A stretch of DNA of 12,535 nucleotides from an uncultured Mesocricetibacter sp. Its GTDB lineage: Bacteria > Pseudomonadota > Gammaproteobacteria > Enterobacterales > Pasteurellaceae. The stretch is from assembly GCA_905373425.1 (NCBI GenBank), contig CAJPST010000051.1, forward strand, positions 1-12,535, given 5' to 3'. Under the pieces are notes generated by a model, which made no database searches, was not told where the DNA came from, and was given only the letters and a program-made list of their open reading frames with translations. This document shows positions 1 to 6,238 of this stretch, one piece after another. Each line of letters begins with the position of its first letter. The first letter of the stretch is position 1. Position numbers and translations under genes: made by a program.

Positions 1-510
1 AAAGTGAATACACCGCATTTAATGAAAGAGATGGTCGGAAGTGCGGTTGAAAAATATCAGGACCCGCGCACTTATCCCGACATCATAAAGCCACGTAAAG
101 AATTCTGGAATTTGGCAAAACGCGGTATGTTCGGCGTAATACACTCAAGTCAAGGAACCGGACGTAAAGCTTTCGCCGGTGCCAATTACCTTGCTGCAGG
201 AAAATCAGGCACAGCGCAAGTATTTGGTTTAAAAGAGAACCAAACCTACAATGCCGGAGTGCTTAAAAAGGAACTGCACGATCACGCTTGGTTTATTGCT
301 TATGCTCCTTATGAAAACCCGGAGCTTGTGATTGCTATTATTTTAGAAAATGCGGGTGGTGGTTCAAGTAATGCTGCGCCGGTTGTGCGTCAGATCATGG
401 ATTATTATCTATTACAACGTTTACCGCAAATTGCCGTTCTACAGAGTAACACTAAAAAAAGTGCGGTAGAAAATTCGACTAAAATTACAGAACAAGGTGC
501 TCTCCGATGA
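1..510 (+). CDS. mrdA: Penicillin-binding protein 2 (PBP2), C-terminal part, 5' truncated by the window edge
   Basis: This is the C-terminal end of the class B D,D-transpeptidase that cross-links peptidoglycan during cell elongation, anchored in the inner membrane with its catalytic domain in the periplasm. The reading frame is open from base 1, so the gene begins upstream. The third active-site motif of penicillin-binding proteins appears as KSGTAQVFG at about bases 202-228, followed by the family-typical APYENPELVIAIILENAGGG stretch. The SxxK and SxN motifs must lie upstream of the window. The stop codon overlaps the start of mrdB (ATGA, 507-510), which fits translational coupling with its RodA partner. 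Two USS 9-mers lie in the frame and encode Ser-Ala-Val. Identification rests on the motif, the distal PBP2 sequence and the gene order. Confidence 0.95.
   Translation, partial: KVNTPHLMKEMVGSAVEKYQDPRTYPDIIKPRKEFWNLAKRGMFGVIHSSQGTGRKAFAGANYLAAGKSGTAQVFGLKENQTYNAGVLKKELHDHAWFIAYAPYENPELVIAIILENAGGGSSNAAPVVRQIMDYYLLQRLPQIAVLQSNTKKSAVENSTKITEQGALR
39..47 (+). repeat. DNA uptake signal sequence (H. influenzae type USS)
   Basis: A perfect AAGTGCGGT core lies inside mrdA and is followed by an A-rich stretch. In this frame it encodes Gly-Ser-Ala-Val. Sites of this type are recognised during natural transformation in part of the Pasteurellaceae. Confidence 0.85.
459..467 (+). repeat. DNA uptake signal sequence (USS)
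   Basis: A perfect AAGTGCGGT core preceded by an A run lies in the variable C-terminal tail of mrdA, where it encodes Lys-Ser-Ala-Val. The tail of PBP2 beyond the transpeptidase fold is poorly conserved, so it could tolerate such a site. Confidence 0.85.
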
Positions 511-1622
511 ACGAACAGAAACCTTTATTGTTACGACTTTGGCAAAAATTGCACCTCGATTTCTGGCTATTGCTCGGCTTAATCGCTATTACGGGATATG
601 GTTTGTTAGTACTGTACAGTGCATCCGGTGCGAATGAAGAAATGTTTCGCAGTCGTATAATTCAGGTCATACTTGGCTTTACCATAATGATTGTGATGGC
701 ACAGTTTAGCCCACGTTTTTACCAACGACTTTCCCCGTATTTATTTATCGTCGGCATCATTCTATTGATTTTAGTAGATTTAATTGGTGTTACCAGCAAA
801 GGGGCACAACGTTGGCTGGATTTAGGAATTTTTCGTTTTCAGCCATCAGAAATCGTTAAGCTCGCCGTTCCGTTAATGGTTGCTGCATATTTAGGCAAAC
901 GATCACTACCTCCTAAATTGAAAGACACGCTTATTGCCTTAATCATGATCATTGTGCCTACCTTTCTGGTGGCTATTCAACCGGATTTAGGTACCGCAAT
1001 CCTAGTCAGTGCTTCGGGGATATTCGTAGTTTTTTTAGCGGGAATGAGCTGGTGGCTAATTTTGATCGCTGCCGTCGGTTTAGCGGCATTTATACCGATT
1101 ATGTGGTTCTTCTTAATGCACGATTATCAACGTACTCGCGTGCTAACCTTGCTTGACCCGGAAAAAGATCCTCTTGGCGCGGGGTATCATATTCTACAAT
1201 CACAAATTGCTATTGGCTCCGGTGGTATTTCGGGGAAAGGCTGGATGCAGGGTACACAATCACAATTGGAATTTTTACCCGAGCCACATACGGATTTTAT
1301 CTTTGCCGTTTTATCTGAAGAAAATGGCATGATCGGTATTATTATTTTGTTACTGATTTATCTTTTTATTATAGTGCGGGGGTTAATGATCGGCGTTAAT
1401 GCTCAGACTGCTTTCGGCCGTATTTTAACCGGCGGGCTTATTTTGATATTCTTTGTCTATGTGTTTGTAAATATCGGAATGGTAAGCGGTATTTTACCGG
1501 TAGTCGGCGTACCGTTACCATTAGTTAGTTACGGTGGTACATCTTTTGTGACGCTGATGGCCGGATTCGGATTGATCATGTCAATTCATTCGCATAAAAC
1601 CCGATTATTACATAGCAACTAG
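507..1622 (+). CDS. mrdB: RodA, SEDS-family peptidoglycan glycosyltransferase of the elongasome
   Basis: This multi-spanning inner-membrane protein polymerises lipid II into glycan strands during lateral wall growth, together with PBP2 encoded just upstream. The 371-residue product has the length of E. coli RodA (370) and about ten hydrophobic segments. Family landmarks are FRFQPSEIVKLAVP (residues 109-122), the EPHTDFIFAVLSEE loop (259-272) and a C-terminal GVPLPLVSYGGTS. Asp263 in that loop corresponds to the essential SEDS aspartate (Asp262 in E. coli). The start ATG overlaps the mrdA stop by four bases. The cell-division paralogue FtsW is the main alternative, but the neighbours mrdA, rlpA and dacA and the RodA-like length argue for RodA. 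Confidence 0.96.
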   Translation: MNEQKPLLLRLWQKLHLDFWLLLGLIAITGYGLLVLYSASGANEEMFRSRIIQVILGFTIMIVMAQFSPRFYQRLSPYLFIVGIILLILVDLIGVTSKGAQRWLDLGIFRFQPSEIVKLAVPLMVAAYLGKRSLPPKLKDTLIALIMIIVPTFLVAIQPDLGTAILVSASGIFVVFLAGMSWWLILIAAVGLAAFIPIMWFFLMHDYQRTRVLTLLDPEKDPLGAGYHILQSQIAIGSGGISGKGWMQGTQSQLEFLPEPHTDFIFAVLSEENGMIGIIILLLIYLFIIVRGLMIGVNAQTAFGRILTGGLILIFFVYVFVNIGMVSGILPVVGVPLPLVSYGGTSFVTLMAGFGLIMSIHSHKTRLLHSN

Positions 1623-1680
1623 TGAACTAATTACACTTTACGTAATCTTATTTTATGTTCACGATACTAAACTGAAAACT

Positions 1681-2511
1681 ATGAAATTAAAATTTTTATT
1701 CACTTTATCCATTGCCCTGATCACCAGTTTTTCACAGGCGGAGACCCTTAAACATTTTGGTATTAATGGGGCATATTTAGAGCCGCAACCTGCTGTCAAA
1801 AAAGAAGGGAGTTATATGATCAACGGGGTTGGTTATACCACTCGCACCAATGATGATACTATAGACTATTCGCGTGAAGGTACAGCAAGCTATTATCATA
1901 ATGATCTGGAGGGCAGCCCGACTGCAAACGGCGAAATTTATCATCCGACAAAATTTACCGCCGCTCACAAAACCTTACCGTTAGGCTCATATGCAGTTGT
2001 GACTAACCTGCGCAATAACCGCAAAGTTATTGTAAAAATTAATGATCGTGGACCTTTTGTTAAAACACGGCTAATTGATCTCTCCAAAAGAGCTGCGCAG
2101 GAAATCGGAATGCTGAATTCCGGAGTAGCTCGGGTTCGTGTTGAAGCATTGCAGGTCGATAAAAACGGAAAAATTACCGGCGCGGGCGTGCCTACTTTAG
2201 TGAAAAACGCACGAACCAAAGAAGGATTACAACGTCTCGACACTAAAGCTGCTAGCAGCGAAGTTAAAAAAGAAAATATTTCGAGCGGTTTCCGTATGCG
2301 CATAATGAACATAAAAACCCAAAAACAAGCGGATGAACTTATTAAGAAATTAAATAGCGTGAAAAAGTTAAAAAGCAGTGTAATTAAAAAAGGCAATAGT
2401 TTTGAGGTACATTTGGAAAACATTGCCAACAAAGCCGAAGTTTACCGCTTAAAAAATGCCCTTAGCAAATTAGATAAACGGCAAAATCTTACCGTTTACA
2501 CTTATAACTAA
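1681..2511 (+). CDS. rlpA: RlpA-like septal lytic transglycosylase with SPOR domain, lacking the lipobox cysteine
   Basis: RlpA proteins cleave glycan strands that lack stem peptides and are drawn to the septum by a SPOR domain. The 276-residue product has an N-terminal signal peptide ending in SQA at residues 18-20. A double-psi beta-barrel follows (about 64-157) with EGTASYYH, the histidine of AAHKTLP (His96) and the aspartate of INDRGP (Asp122). Their 26-residue spacing equals that of the catalytic His/Asp pair reported for P. aeruginosa RlpA. A lysine-rich linker leads to a short SPOR-like domain at about 201-276. The protein contains no cysteine, so unlike E. coli RlpA it cannot be a lipoprotein and is probably secreted soluble into the periplasm. 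No clear Shine-Dalgarno sequence precedes this ATG, but the signal peptide starts right there and no in-frame alternative is visible. It lies 58 bases after mrdB. Confidence 0.92.
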   Translation: MKLKFLFTLSIALITSFSQAETLKHFGINGAYLEPQPAVKKEGSYMINGVGYTTRTNDDTIDYSREGTASYYHNDLEGSPTANGEIYHPTKFTAAHKTLPLGSYAVVTNLRNNRKVIVKINDRGPFVKTRLIDLSKRAAQEIGMLNSGVARVRVEALQVDKNGKITGAGVPTLVKNARTKEGLQRLDTKAASSEVKKENISSGFRMRIMNIKTQKQADELIKKLNSVKKLKSSVIKKGNSFEVHLENIANKAEVYRLKNALSKLDKRQNLTVYTYN

Positions 2512-2531
2512 ATGAAAGGATTAACCAAATT

Positions 2532-3719
2532 ATGCTTAATAAAATAGTGAATAAAAGTAAAATCGCTCTGACTGCAAGTTTATGTGCCGTTTCGTTGCAT
2601 ACTATGGCAGAGGAATTACAATTTAATGTCGCTCCGCCTCAATTAAACGCGCAAACCTTTATTTTGATGGACTACCATTCGGGAGCGGTACTGGCTTCCC
2701 TTAACCCCGATCAGCGTCAATATCCCGCGTCACTCACCAAAATGATGACCAGCTATGTTGTTGGCACGGCATTAAAGCAAGGTAAAATTAATAACACCGA
2801 CACCGTTACAATCGGCGAGAGCGCTTGGGGTAAAAATTTCCCTGGTTCCTCAAAAATGTTTTTAAACTTAAATCAACAAGTGTCGGTTGCAGATCTCAAT
2901 CGCGGTATTGTGGTTGTGTCAGGGAATGATGCCTGTGTCGCATTGGCAGAGCATATCTCTGGTTCAACTCAAGTTTTCATTGATAGCATGAATAAATTCG
3001 CCCAGCAATTCGGATTAAAAAACACCCACTTTACTACGGTACACGGACTGGATGATGAAAACCAATATTCTTCTGCTCGCGATATGGCGATTATTGGGGC
3101 GCATATTATCCGCGACTTACCGGAAGAATATAAACTTTATGCGGAAAAAGAGTTTACTTTTAATAAAATAACCCAACCTAATCGAAACGGTTTACTGTGG
3201 GAGAAAACCCTTAAAGTTGATGGTATGAAAACCGGGCATACGGACAAAGCGGGCTACAATCTGGTAGCCTCGGCAACAAGTAACAATAATATGCGTTTGA
3301 TTTCCGTAGTTATGGGTGTCCCGACCTATAAAGGACGTGAAGTAGAAAGTAAAAAACTGTTACAGTGGGGCTTCAATAGTTTTGAAACCTTCAAAACCCT
3401 TGAAGCAGGTAAAGCCGTTTCCAAGCAAACCTTATATTACGGTGCAGAAAGCGAAGTGCCGTTGGGTGTATTACAAGACGGTTTTATCACCATTCCTAAA
3501 GGGCGCAATACGGAGCTTAAAGCACGCTTTGAATTAGATTCGAGACATCTTGAAGCCCCTCTTGTTAAAGGACAGGTTGTCGGCAAAGTAATTTATCAAC
3601 TGGACGGCAAAGATGTAGCAAAAGTCAATTTACAAGTCATGAAAGATGTGGAAGAAGGTGGCTTTTTCAGCAAAATTTGGGATTGGTTGGTACTTACCAT
3701 TAAAGGATTATTTGATTAA
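2532..3719 (+). CDS. dacA: D,D-carboxypeptidase, penicillin-binding protein 5/6 type
   Basis: This periplasmic enzyme removes the terminal D-alanine from peptidoglycan pentapeptides and so limits cross-linking. The 395-residue product has a signal peptide with likely cleavage after HTMA (residue 26). All three catalytic motifs of the S11 family are present: SLTK (Ser67 nucleophile, Lys70), SGN (130-132) and KTG (233-235). A beta-rich second domain follows, and the last 19 residues (about 377-395, GFFSKIWDWLVLTIKGLFD) form the amphipathic helix that attaches PBP5/6 to the outer face of the inner membrane. AAAGGA at 2516-2521 is the ribosome binding site. The gene follows rlpA by 20 bases, probably in the same transcript, and is closed by a USS-pair terminator. 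Which dac paralogue (dacA or dacC) it best matches cannot be decided by eye; position favours dacA. Confidence 0.95.
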   Translation: MLNKIVNKSKIALTASLCAVSLHTMAEELQFNVAPPQLNAQTFILMDYHSGAVLASLNPDQRQYPASLTKMMTSYVVGTALKQGKINNTDTVTIGESAWGKNFPGSSKMFLNLNQQVSVADLNRGIVVVSGNDACVALAEHISGSTQVFIDSMNKFAQQFGLKNTHFTTVHGLDDENQYSSARDMAIIGAHIIRDLPEEYKLYAEKEFTFNKITQPNRNGLLWEKTLKVDGMKTGHTDKAGYNLVASATSNNNMRLISVVMGVPTYKGREVESKKLLQWGFNSFETFKTLEAGKAVSKQTLYYGAESEVPLGVLQDGFITIPKGRNTELKARFELDSRHLEAPLVKGQVVGKVIYQLDGKDVAKVNLQVMKDVEEGGFFSKIWDWLVLTIKGLFD

Positions 3720-3743
3720 TTTATAAAAACGCGGTAAAAAATG

Positions 3744-3785
3744 ACCGCACTTTTCGCCAAATAGGTAAAAGTGCGGTGTTTTTTT
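3744..3785 (+). terminator. Intrinsic terminator built from two inverted USS copies, after dacA
   Basis: ACCGCACTTTT (3744-3754) and AAAAGTGCGGT (3767-3777) form an 11-bp perfect stem with a 12-base loop. A run of seven T (3779-3785) follows. Each arm carries a full USS 9-mer (3744-3752 minus, 3769-3777 plus). Inverted USS pairs used as terminators are well known in H. influenzae. The hairpin ends only 20 bases before the ybeD start, so ybeD must be read from leakage or from a promoter not evident here. Confidence 0.85.
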
Positions 3786-3805
3786 ACATTATTTTGAGGA
3801 ACAAT

Positions 3806-4105
3806 ATGACTGAAGTTAAAACCCTTAATCTGACAGATATTCCCCAGGCACAATTAAAAGATTTATTGGATTTTCCCTGCCCATTCACATTTAAGGTAGT
3901 GGGTAAAAATCGTAATGATCTGATTGATGATGTCGTTCGCGTTACGCAGCAATACGCAAAAGGTGATTATAATCCGCGAGAGCATATTAGTAGTAAAGGA
4001 ACCTATAATTCCGTTTCTATCGATATTATTGCGGAAAATATTGAGCAGGTAGAAACACTGTATATCGAATTAGCCAAAATCGACGGTGTTCGTATGGTAC
4101 TGTAA
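3806..4105 (+). CDS. ybeD: YbeD-like DUF493 protein
   Basis: This is a small cytosolic protein of unknown function, conserved between dacA and lipB in gammaproteobacteria. With the ATG at 3806 it has 99 residues (E. coli YbeD has 87). It shows the family core LLDFPCPFTFKVVG near residues 19-32, a central SSKGTYNSVSI and the C-terminal IEQVETLYIELAKIDG leading to VRMVL. An in-frame GTG at 3776 would give ten more residues, but it lies inside the terminator hairpin and has no ribosome binding site. The ATG at 3806 has GAGGA at 3796-3800 with 5-base spacing, so I chose it. The family fold is ACT/ferredoxin-like, which suggests a regulatory role, but none is established. lipB starts 17 bases downstream. 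Confidence 0.93.
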   Translation: MTEVKTLNLTDIPQAQLKDLLDFPCPFTFKVVGKNRNDLIDDVVRVTQQYAKGDYNPREHISSKGTYNSVSIDIIAENIEQVETLYIELAKIDGVRMVL

Positions 4106-4122
4106 TCCGGTTAAAAAATAAA

Positions 4123-4797
4123 ATGCAACTGATTATTCGTCAACTTGGCATACAAGATTACCAAACTGTTTGGCAAAAAATGCAGAATTTTACGGACATT
4201 CGCACTGAGCATACTACTGATGAAATCTGGCTGGTTCAGCACCCGCCGGTGTTTACTCAAGGGCAGGCGGGCAAGCCGGAACATTTGCTTAATCCCGATG
4301 CGATTTCCACGATTCCTATAGTGCAATCCGATCGTGGCGGGCAGATTACTTATCACGGCATAGGACAGCAAATAATGTATGTGTTAATTGATATCAAACG
4401 GCATAAAGCCAATGGCCGAGATTTCAATGTACGACAGTTAGTCAGCGCGCTTGAGCAAGCTGTAGTAAAAACCCTTGCCGACTATGGGATTACATCCTAC
4501 CCGAAAGCCGATGCACCTGGCGTTTATGTTGATTGCAACGGAACAGAGAAAAAAATCTGTTCGCTCGGTTTACGGATCCGAAAAGGTTGTTCTTTTCACG
4601 GTTTGGCACTAAACGTCAACATGGATTTATCTCCGTTTCGTCAAATCAACCCTTGTGGTTATGCCGGGCTAGAAATGTGCCAGCTAGCAGATTTTATCTC
4701 CGCTGAAGAAGCCGATTGTGATCGGGTATCCCCTAAATTAGTCAATTACTTTGCCGGCATTTTAGGCTATAATATTCAACAAATTTTTAACATTTAA
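4123..4797 (+). CDS. lipB: Octanoyl-[acyl-carrier-protein]:protein N-octanoyltransferase
   Basis: LipB moves the octanoyl group from acyl carrier protein to the lipoyl-domain lysine of 2-oxoacid dehydrogenases and the glycine cleavage H protein, the first step of lipoate synthesis in the cytosol. The 224-residue product carries the signature RGGQITYHG with His78, the catalytic lysine in KKICSLGLR (Lys144) and the acyl-accepting cysteine in INPCGYAGLEM (Cys178). These match the E. coli Lys135/Cys169 pair in spacing. The usual HGPGQ reads HGIGQ here (codon ATA at residue 80). The ribosome binding site is weak, but the N-terminus aligns with the family start. ybeD ends 17 bases upstream and lipA follows after 33 bases, so the three are probably one operon. 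Confidence 0.96.
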   Translation: MQLIIRQLGIQDYQTVWQKMQNFTDIRTEHTTDEIWLVQHPPVFTQGQAGKPEHLLNPDAISTIPIVQSDRGGQITYHGIGQQIMYVLIDIKRHKANGRDFNVRQLVSALEQAVVKTLADYGITSYPKADAPGVYVDCNGTEKKICSLGLRIRKGCSFHGLALNVNMDLSPFRQINPCGYAGLEMCQLADFISAEEADCDRVSPKLVNYFAGILGYNIQQIFNI

Positions 4798-4830
4798 AAA
4801 GTAGTTTAGTTCAAAAAACAGGAAAGCCTA

Positions 4831-5793
4831 GTGAGTACCCCGTTTAAAATGGAACGCGGCGTGAAATATCGTGATGCTGCTAAAACCTCCATTATCCCGG
4901 TTAAATTAATCGACCCTAATCAAGAATTACTGAAAAAACCCGAATGGATGAAGATTAAATTGTCCGCCAATTCGGCCAAAATAGACAGTATTAAGAACGG
5001 TATGCGCCGTCATGGTTTGCATTCCGTATGCGAAGAGGCTTCTTGCCCGAATTTACATGAATGTTTTAATCACGGTACAGCGACTTTTATGATTATGGGC
5101 GCAATTTGCACGCGTCGTTGCCCGTTTTGTGACGTAGCTCACGGCAAACCGTTACCACTGGATCCCGATGAGCCGAAAAAACTGGCGGAAACTATTCAAG
5201 ATATGAAACTGCGTTATGTGGTCATCACTTCGGTGGATCGCGACGATCTCCCTGATCGCGGAGCCGGACACTTTTCCGAATGTGTAAAGGAAATTCGCAA
5301 GCTAAATCCCAATATTAAAATTGAAATTTTAGTACCGGATTTTCGTGGACGAATTGAACAAGCACTTGAAATATTAAGAGAAAATCCGCCCGACGTGTTC
5401 AATCATAATTTGGAAAATGTGCCCCGTTTATACCGTGAAATCCGTCCCGGTGCGGATTATCATTGGTCATTAAAGCTATTGAAAGAGTTTAAAACAATGT
5501 TTCCTCACATTCCGACCAAATCTGGCTTAATGGTGGGGCTAGGCGAAACCAACGAAGAAATTCTACAAGTGATGCAAGACTTACGTGCCCAAGGAGTAAC
5601 AATGTTGACATTAGGGCAATATTTGCAGCCAAGTCGCCATCATTTGCCGGTAGCGCGCTATGTTCCGCCGACAGAATTCGACGAATTCCGTGAAAAAGCA
5701 GAGGCAATGGGTTTTGAGCACGCGGCATGTGGTCCGTTTGTTCGTTCATCTTACCACGCTGATTTACAAGCCAGCGGTGGTTTAGTGAAATAG
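4831..5793 (+). CDS. lipA: Lipoyl synthase (radical SAM)
   Basis: LipA inserts two sulfurs into protein-bound octanoyl groups to make lipoate, using S-adenosylmethionine and sacrificing an auxiliary iron-sulfur cluster. The 320-residue product has the auxiliary-cluster cysteines CEEASCPNLHEC (Cys67, 72, 78), the radical SAM motif CTRRCPFC (Cys93, 97, 100) and the C-terminal RSSYHA (305-310), whose serine is the known extra cluster ligand. The start is GTG at 4831, preceded by AGGA ending 7 bases upstream. The first conserved residues follow directly. It completes the substrate chain begun by LipB and is closed by a USS-pair terminator. Confidence 0.97.
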   Translation: MSTPFKMERGVKYRDAAKTSIIPVKLIDPNQELLKKPEWMKIKLSANSAKIDSIKNGMRRHGLHSVCEEASCPNLHECFNHGTATFMIMGAICTRRCPFCDVAHGKPLPLDPDEPKKLAETIQDMKLRYVVITSVDRDDLPDRGAGHFSECVKEIRKLNPNIKIEILVPDFRGRIEQALEILRENPPDVFNHNLENVPRLYREIRPGADYHWSLKLLKEFKTMFPHIPTKSGLMVGLGETNEEILQVMQDLRAQGVTMLTLGQYLQPSRHHLPVARYVPPTEFDEFREKAEAMGFEHAACGPFVRSSYHADLQASGGLVK

Positions 5794-5818
5794 GCACCAT
5801 TTCACATCAAATGAATAC

Positions 5819-5864
5819 AAAGTGCGGTTAAAAAAAACTCACGTTTTTATGACCGCACTTTTCC
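5819..5864 (+). terminator. USS-pair intrinsic terminator after lipA
   Basis: AAAGTGCGGT (5819-5828) pairs with ACCGCACTTT (5852-5861), and T-rich bases continue to 5862. The loop contains a further A-run/T-run pairing (about 5832-5847) that could extend the stem. Both arms contain a complete USS 9-mer (5820-5828 plus, 5852-5860 minus). It lies 25 bases after the lipA stop. The trailing T run is short, so strength is uncertain. Confidence 0.75.
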
Positions 5865-5891
5865 ATTAAAAATGTAGCACAACCCTCCAAA

Positions 5892-5907
5892 TACCTCTTA
5901 TTGGGTA
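5892..5907. promoter_or_regulatory. NarP/NarL-like 7-2-7 inverted heptamer
   Basis: TACCTCT-TA-TTGGGTA fits the consensus TACYYMT-NN-AKRRGTA with a single mismatch (T for A at 5901). In gammaproteobacteria NarP and NarL bind such sites to tune nrf expression to nitrate and nitrite. It lies about 14 bases upstream of the -10-like element at 5921, overlapping where a -35 would be, so it could repress that promoter. Its distance to nrfA (about 330 bases) weakens the link. Confidence 0.45.
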
Positions 5908-5917
5908 TTACATTCTA

Positions 5918-5926
5918 TGCTATACT
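5918..5926 (+). promoter_or_regulatory. Possible extended -10 element
   Basis: TGC-TATACT matches the extended -10 form TGN-TATAAT with one mismatch in the hexamer. No good -35 is present at 17-base spacing. If used, it would give a leader of about 300 bases before nrfA. Confidence 0.35.
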
Positions 5927-6009
5927 TTCTCTATCAAAAAATAACTCTAATCCCAGTGATATCAAAGACTTTCACATAACTCTTTGTGGTTATCAATGTA
6001 TAACAAATA

Positions 6010-6023
6010 AGCGTTTAAACGCT
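6010..6023. promoter_or_regulatory. Perfect 14-bp palindrome, possible operator
   Basis: AGCGTTTAAACGCT reads the same on both strands. It lies 30 bases upstream of the FNR-like site. I do not recognise the cognate regulator. The perfect symmetry and place in a regulatory region suggest a dimeric repressor or activator site. Confidence 0.3.
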
Positions 6024-6039
6024 AGAAGCATCCAGAAAT

Positions 6040-6053
6040 TTGATCAAACTCAA
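6040..6053. promoter_or_regulatory. FNR-like binding site
   Basis: TTGAT-CAAA-CTCAA matches the FNR consensus TTGAT-N4-ATCAA at nine of ten positions. FNR activates nrf under anaerobic conditions in E. coli. An extended -10-like TGC-TATTTT at 6091-6099 would place this site near -60, a class I activator position. A weaker FNR-like match (8 of 10) lies at 5983-5996. Confidence 0.5.
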
Positions 6054-6090
6054 TGAATCTTCATATAACCGTGCAAAGAGTAGAAGTATT

Positions 6091-6099
6091 TGCTATTTT
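6091..6099 (+). promoter_or_regulatory. Possible extended -10 of the nrf promoter
   Basis: TGC-TATTTT is an extended -10-like element downstream of the FNR-like site. Transcription would begin near 6106, about 130 bases before the nrfA start. No clear -35 accompanies it, as is common at activator-dependent promoters. Confidence 0.3.
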
Positions 6100-6138
6100 A
6101 TCTTTGAAGAATTTTCTTTTTATTGATTTATCGCCTTG

Positions 6139-6167
6139 TTTTTAATGAGAAAAATTCTCATTAAAAA
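6139..6167. promoter_or_regulatory. Fur-box-like palindrome in the nrfA leader
   Basis: Two perfect 13-base arms (6139-6151 and 6155-6167) flank three A. The inner 19 bases, AATGAGAAAAATTCTCATT (6144-6162), closely resemble the classical Fur operator form AATGAGAAT-N-ATTCTCATT. In RNA it could instead fold into an AU-rich hairpin, but no T run follows, so it is not a good terminator. Iron control would make sense for a haem-rich enzyme, but this is inference. Confidence 0.45.
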
Positions 6168-6226
6168 CTTTGTCGAAAATTTTATTTTTAACGTTGTTTT
6201 CCCCTTTAACCTTGGTTAATTTTTAT

Positions 6227-6230
6227 GGAG
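6227..6230 (+). promoter_or_regulatory. Ribosome binding site deciding the nrfA start
   Basis: GGAG lies 8 bases before the GTG at 6239, against 14 bases before the ATG at 6245. The GTG is therefore the likelier start. An upstream in-frame ATG at 6170 adds a hydrophobic stretch with no ribosome binding site and directly abuts the palindrome. Confidence 0.6.
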
Positions 6231-6238
6231 TGATTATC

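Larger units (their letters stand above)
5865..6238. other. Noncoding upstream region of nrf with several candidate control sites
   Basis: No convincing gene is present in these roughly 370 bases. The region is AT-rich and contains palindromes listed separately: a NarP-like site, an extended -10, a 14-bp palindrome, an FNR-like site and a Fur-box-like site. A 30-codon open frame at 6053-6145 has no ribosome binding site and looks fortuitous. The density of dyad symmetry fits the complex anaerobic and nitrate/nitrite control known for nrf promoters. Confidence 0.6.

Noticed and set aside
1622..1662. Inverted repeat GTGAAC/GTTCAC after mrdB as a terminator
   Set aside because: The arms are only six bases with a 29-base loop and no T run. 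rlpA follows closely and probably shares the transcript.
1965..2432. A 155-codon minus-strand frame opposite rlpA
   Set aside because: It is antisense to a clearly conserved RlpA domain, has no plausible protein features and no independent signals.
6053..6145. A 30-codon open frame in the nrf upstream region as a possible leader peptide
   Set aside because: It has no ribosome binding site, overlaps the FNR-like site at its start and shows no recognisable peptide or attenuator features.
6170..6238. ATG at 6170 as the nrfA start
   Set aside because: The added 23 residues precede a complete signal peptide, there is no ribosome binding site, and the GTG at 6239 has GGAG at good spacing.
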